Below are positions 6,996-8,099 of a stretch of 8,099 bases of DNA, piece after piece; position 1 is the first letter of the stretch; every line of letters begins with the position of its first letter. The position numbers and the translations under genes are program-made. Below the pieces are notes generated by a model. That model was not told the origin of the DNA. It worked only from the letters and a program-made list of their open reading frames with translations, and did not search any database. This stretch comes from Gammaproteobacteria bacterium (lineage in GTDB: Bacteria > Pseudomonadota > Gammaproteobacteria > DSM-19610), in assembly GCA_030618475.1 (NCBI GenBank), contig JAUXDG010000114.1, forward strand, positions 1-8,099, in the 5' to 3' direction.

Positions 6996-7041
6996 GGGGA
7001 TATATTATCGATCTGAAATTACTTGCGACGGTTTACTGTCA

Positions 7042-7053
7042 CCCTGCGCAGGG
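7042..7053. repeat. Perfect 12-bp palindrome in the leader of the phosphopantetheinyl transferase
   Basis: CCCTGCGCAGGG, two 6-bp arms with no spacer. It could be a dimeric regulator's operator. It has no T-run and no loop, so it is not a convincing terminator. Confidence 0.35.
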
Positions 7054-7174
7054 CGCGACGAGGCGGTGGTCTGGACTCAACTGTTGATGATTACCAATCT
7101 CGGCATGAGCGCGCCTCTTTTGCCGCTCTCCAGGTTGTGGCACCATCATCGCTCCCGTAATAACCGCGCCCCTG

Positions 7175-7915
7175 ATGCTCGACAACAAAAATTTCGATAA
7201 CAGCGCCCTGATCCAGCTTGGTGACCAGGCCCATGTCTGGTGGATGCGCTCTGAACTTCTCATCAACCACCCGCGACGTGATCGGTTTTTATCACTTATG
7301 GACCGCGAAGAACGCGATCGGCACCGCCGTTTTCACTTTGCCAGAGACCGTGACAACTATTTCGCCGCCCATGTCCTCGTGCGACTGATACTATCGCGGT
7401 ACATCGATCTTTCGCCATCAGCCTGGCGCTTCACGAGAAAGGCTCATGGCCGACCTGAAATCGCCAATAGTGATATACCGCCATTACGTTTTAACCTGAC
7501 ACACACCAACGGACTAAGCGCCTGCGTGGTAACACTGAATGACGACTGCGGTATCGACGCTGAACAACTGGACGCCGGCCGTAGTTTGCAAGCAGTCGCC
7601 AGACGTATGTTCTCGCCTGCCGAGGCCAGTCAGCTGGAATCGATGGACGGTGAAGCACGCCTGGAATATTTTTACAGCCGGTGGACACTCAGGGAGGCCT
7701 ACGTCAAGGCTCGAGGGATAGGCCTGTCCCTTCCAACCCGGGAAATCGAATTCGAAATAAATCAGGACAACCGGGTAACTGCACAATTCTCAGCCAGGCT
7801 GAATAATGACAGTGGGCGGTGGAAGTTCGAACTCATTCACCCCTGTAGCCGCTACGTGCTTGCTATTGCATTGGCGTCCGGGAAAGCAATATTTGTAAGC
7901 AAGTTTAATCTGTGA
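7175..7915 (+). CDS. Sfp-type 4'-phosphopantetheinyl transferase
   Basis: 246 residues, typical of the Sfp/Gsp/HetI group. It moves the phosphopantetheine arm of CoA onto a serine of a carrier protein. Visible motifs: RRFHFARDRDNYFAAHVLVR (51-70), WRFTRKAHGRPEI (84-96), FNLTHTNG (106-113, H110), the Mg-binding GID-x-E (D128, E130), RRMFSPAE (143-150) and WTLREAYVKARGIGLSLP (170-187) with E174 and K178. All core acidic residues are present. The canonical lysine before E174 is arginine (R173). The start is ATG 7175, the only start codon in frame after the upstream stop at 7106-7108, but no ribosome site precedes it. It is divergent from the sugar operon and convergent with flgL. Its placement in a flagellar locus suggests that it activates an acyl carrier protein supplying the acyl group for the flagellin sugar. 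It could instead serve fatty-acid-like, siderophore or other carrier proteins elsewhere. Confidence 0.92.
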   Translation: MLDNKNFDNSALIQLGDQAHVWWMRSELLINHPRRDRFLSLMDREERDRHRRFHFARDRDNYFAAHVLVRLILSRYIDLSPSAWRFTRKAHGRPEIANSDIPPLRFNLTHTNGLSACVVTLNDDCGIDAEQLDAGRSLQAVARRMFSPAEASQLESMDGEARLEYFYSRWTLREAYVKARGIGLSLPTREIEFEINQDNRVTAQFSARLNNDSGRWKFELIHPCSRYVLAIALASGKAIFVSKFNL

Positions 7916-7948
7916 GCAATTTTTCGTTATCCCGGGCACCGCTTCAGC

Positions 7949-7961
7949 AACCTGCCAGGTT
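7949..7961. repeat. Short inverted repeat in the convergent gap
   Basis: AACCTG-C-CAGGTT in the 58-base space between the convergent phosphopantetheinyl transferase and flgL genes. As RNA it could form only a short stem because the central bases must loop out. It lacks a T-tract on either side, so a role as a bidirectional terminator is possible but weak. Confidence 0.3.
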
Positions 7962-7967
7962 CAGTCA

Positions 7968-7979
7968 CTGTAATTACAG
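7968..7979. repeat. 12-bp palindrome over the flgL stop codon
   Basis: CTGTAATTACAG is perfectly self-complementary and includes the flgL TAA stop (7976-7974). Its position just after the last flgL codons may be chance. No T-run follows. Confidence 0.25.
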
Positions 7980-8099
7980 GAAATTGAACAGATTCAGATT
8001 CTGAACCTTAACAAAAGCCTGCTGCGCCGCCTGCAAGGTTATGCTCTCCCGACTCAAGCGGCTGGCCGCCTCGGCATAGTCAAGATCCTCAACCACTGA
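7974..8099 (-). CDS. flgL: FlgL, flagellar hook-associated protein 3 (C-terminal 41 residues only)
   Basis: The frame enters from the right edge and ends at TAA (7976-7974). The 41 residues include VVEDLDYAEAASRLSRES, TLQAAQQAFVKVQ and a terminal NLNLFNFL. This is the amphipathic C-terminal helix and hydrophobic end of FlgL, homologous to the flagellin C-terminal D0 domain. FlgL joins the hook (through FlgK) to the flagellin filament, and this helix packs into the inner core and assists export and assembly. Flagellin itself usually ends in LLR or similar, while LFNFL/LFNYL endings are typical of FlgL. Full-length FlgL is usually 300 or more residues, so most of it lies outside. It identifies the window as a flagellar locus and makes the neighbouring sugar genes probable flagellin-glycan genes. 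Confidence 0.9.
   Translation of the reverse strand, partial: SVVEDLDYAEAASRLSRESITLQAAQQAFVKVQNLNLFNFL

Larger units (their letters stand above)
6852..7174. other. Divergent intergenic region, 323 bases, with an AT-rich control core
   Basis: This region separates the minus-strand sugar operon from the plus-strand phosphopantetheinyl transferase. Bases 6961-7020 contain only 12 G or C of 60 (20%), against roughly even composition in the flanking genes, which points to regulation or DNA bending. It carries the promoter candidates listed separately. The part from 7021 to 7174 is GC-richer, has a short perfect palindrome at 7042-7053, and holds no gene or terminator that I can support. Confidence 0.75.

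Noticed and set aside
7087..7200. Possible 37-codon leader peptide (plus) overlapping the phosphopantetheinyl transferase start
   Set aside because: It begins at an ATG without a Shine-Dalgarno, and its product has no notable composition or attenuator-like structure.
7039..7266. Minus-strand open frame of 75 codons across the phosphopantetheinyl transferase start
   Set aside because: No family resemblance, no ribosome site, and it is antisense to a well-supported gene.
7916..7973. Rho-independent terminator between the convergent genes
   Set aside because: Only short inverted repeats (7949-7961 and 7968-7979) are present, with no T-run after either on the relevant strand.
1..8099. CRISPR arrays, tRNA or rRNA genes, insertion sequences
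   Set aside because: No regularly spaced repeats, cloverleaf-like sequences, transposase-like proteins or terminal inverted repeats were seen on reading both strands.

Overview
The window looks like a flagellin-glycosylation island in a gammaproteobacterium-like genome. The anchor is the right edge. The last 126 bases encode, on the minus strand, the C-terminal 41 residues of the hook-filament junction protein FlgL, ending in an EDLDYAEA...LQAAQQAF...LFNFL type tail. In many polarly flagellated gammaproteobacteria the segment between flgKL and the flagellin gene fliC carries the genes that build and attach the flagellin glycan. The lineage call is an inference from the FlgL tail, the clean AGGAG-type ribosome sites and the RpoN-type promoter. 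No ribosomal or other taxonomic marker is present.

Layout from right to left: flgL 3' end (minus, 7974-8099); a convergent Sfp-type phosphopantetheinyl transferase gene (plus, 7175-7915); a 323-base divergent intergenic region with a 20% GC core; then six tightly packed minus-strand genes from 6851 to beyond the left edge. In transcription order these are an ATP-grasp/HAD fusion, a five-bladed beta-propeller protein, a GNAT/FemAB-fold acyltransferase, a dTDP-4-keto-6-deoxyhexose 3,4-ketoisomerase (FdtA/QdtA type), a PLP-dependent sugar aminotransferase (FdtB/QdtB type), and a large multi-domain GT2 glycosyltransferase cut by the window edge. Junctions are a 3-nt gap, a TGATG overlap, an 11-nt gap, a 14-nt overlap and an ATGA overlap, so one transcript is very likely. 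A candidate sigma-54 promoter (TGGCAT-N5-TTGCTT, with exact GG/GC spacing) points into this operon about 85 nt upstream of the first gene. A candidate sigma-70 promoter points the other way, toward the phosphopantetheinyl transferase.

Reading as a pathway: dTDP-4-keto-6-deoxyglucose, made by RmlA/RmlB-type enzymes not seen here, would be isomerised to the 3-keto form and aminated at C3, giving dTDP-Fuc3N or dTDP-Qui3N. The usual hexapeptide-repeat N-acetyltransferase (FdtC/QdtC) is absent. In its place are a GNAT/FemAB-like enzyme and an ATP-grasp ligase, either of which could put an unusual acyl or aminoacyl group on the amine. A phosphopantetheinyl transferase next door suggests that an acyl carrier protein supplies the acyl group, as in the hydroxybutyryl-viosamine flagellin glycan of Pseudomonas syringae. 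The multi-domain GT2 protein would assemble the sugars on flagellin. The beta-propeller and the ATP-grasp/HAD fusion are the least understood parts and make this look like a little-described variant of the pathway.
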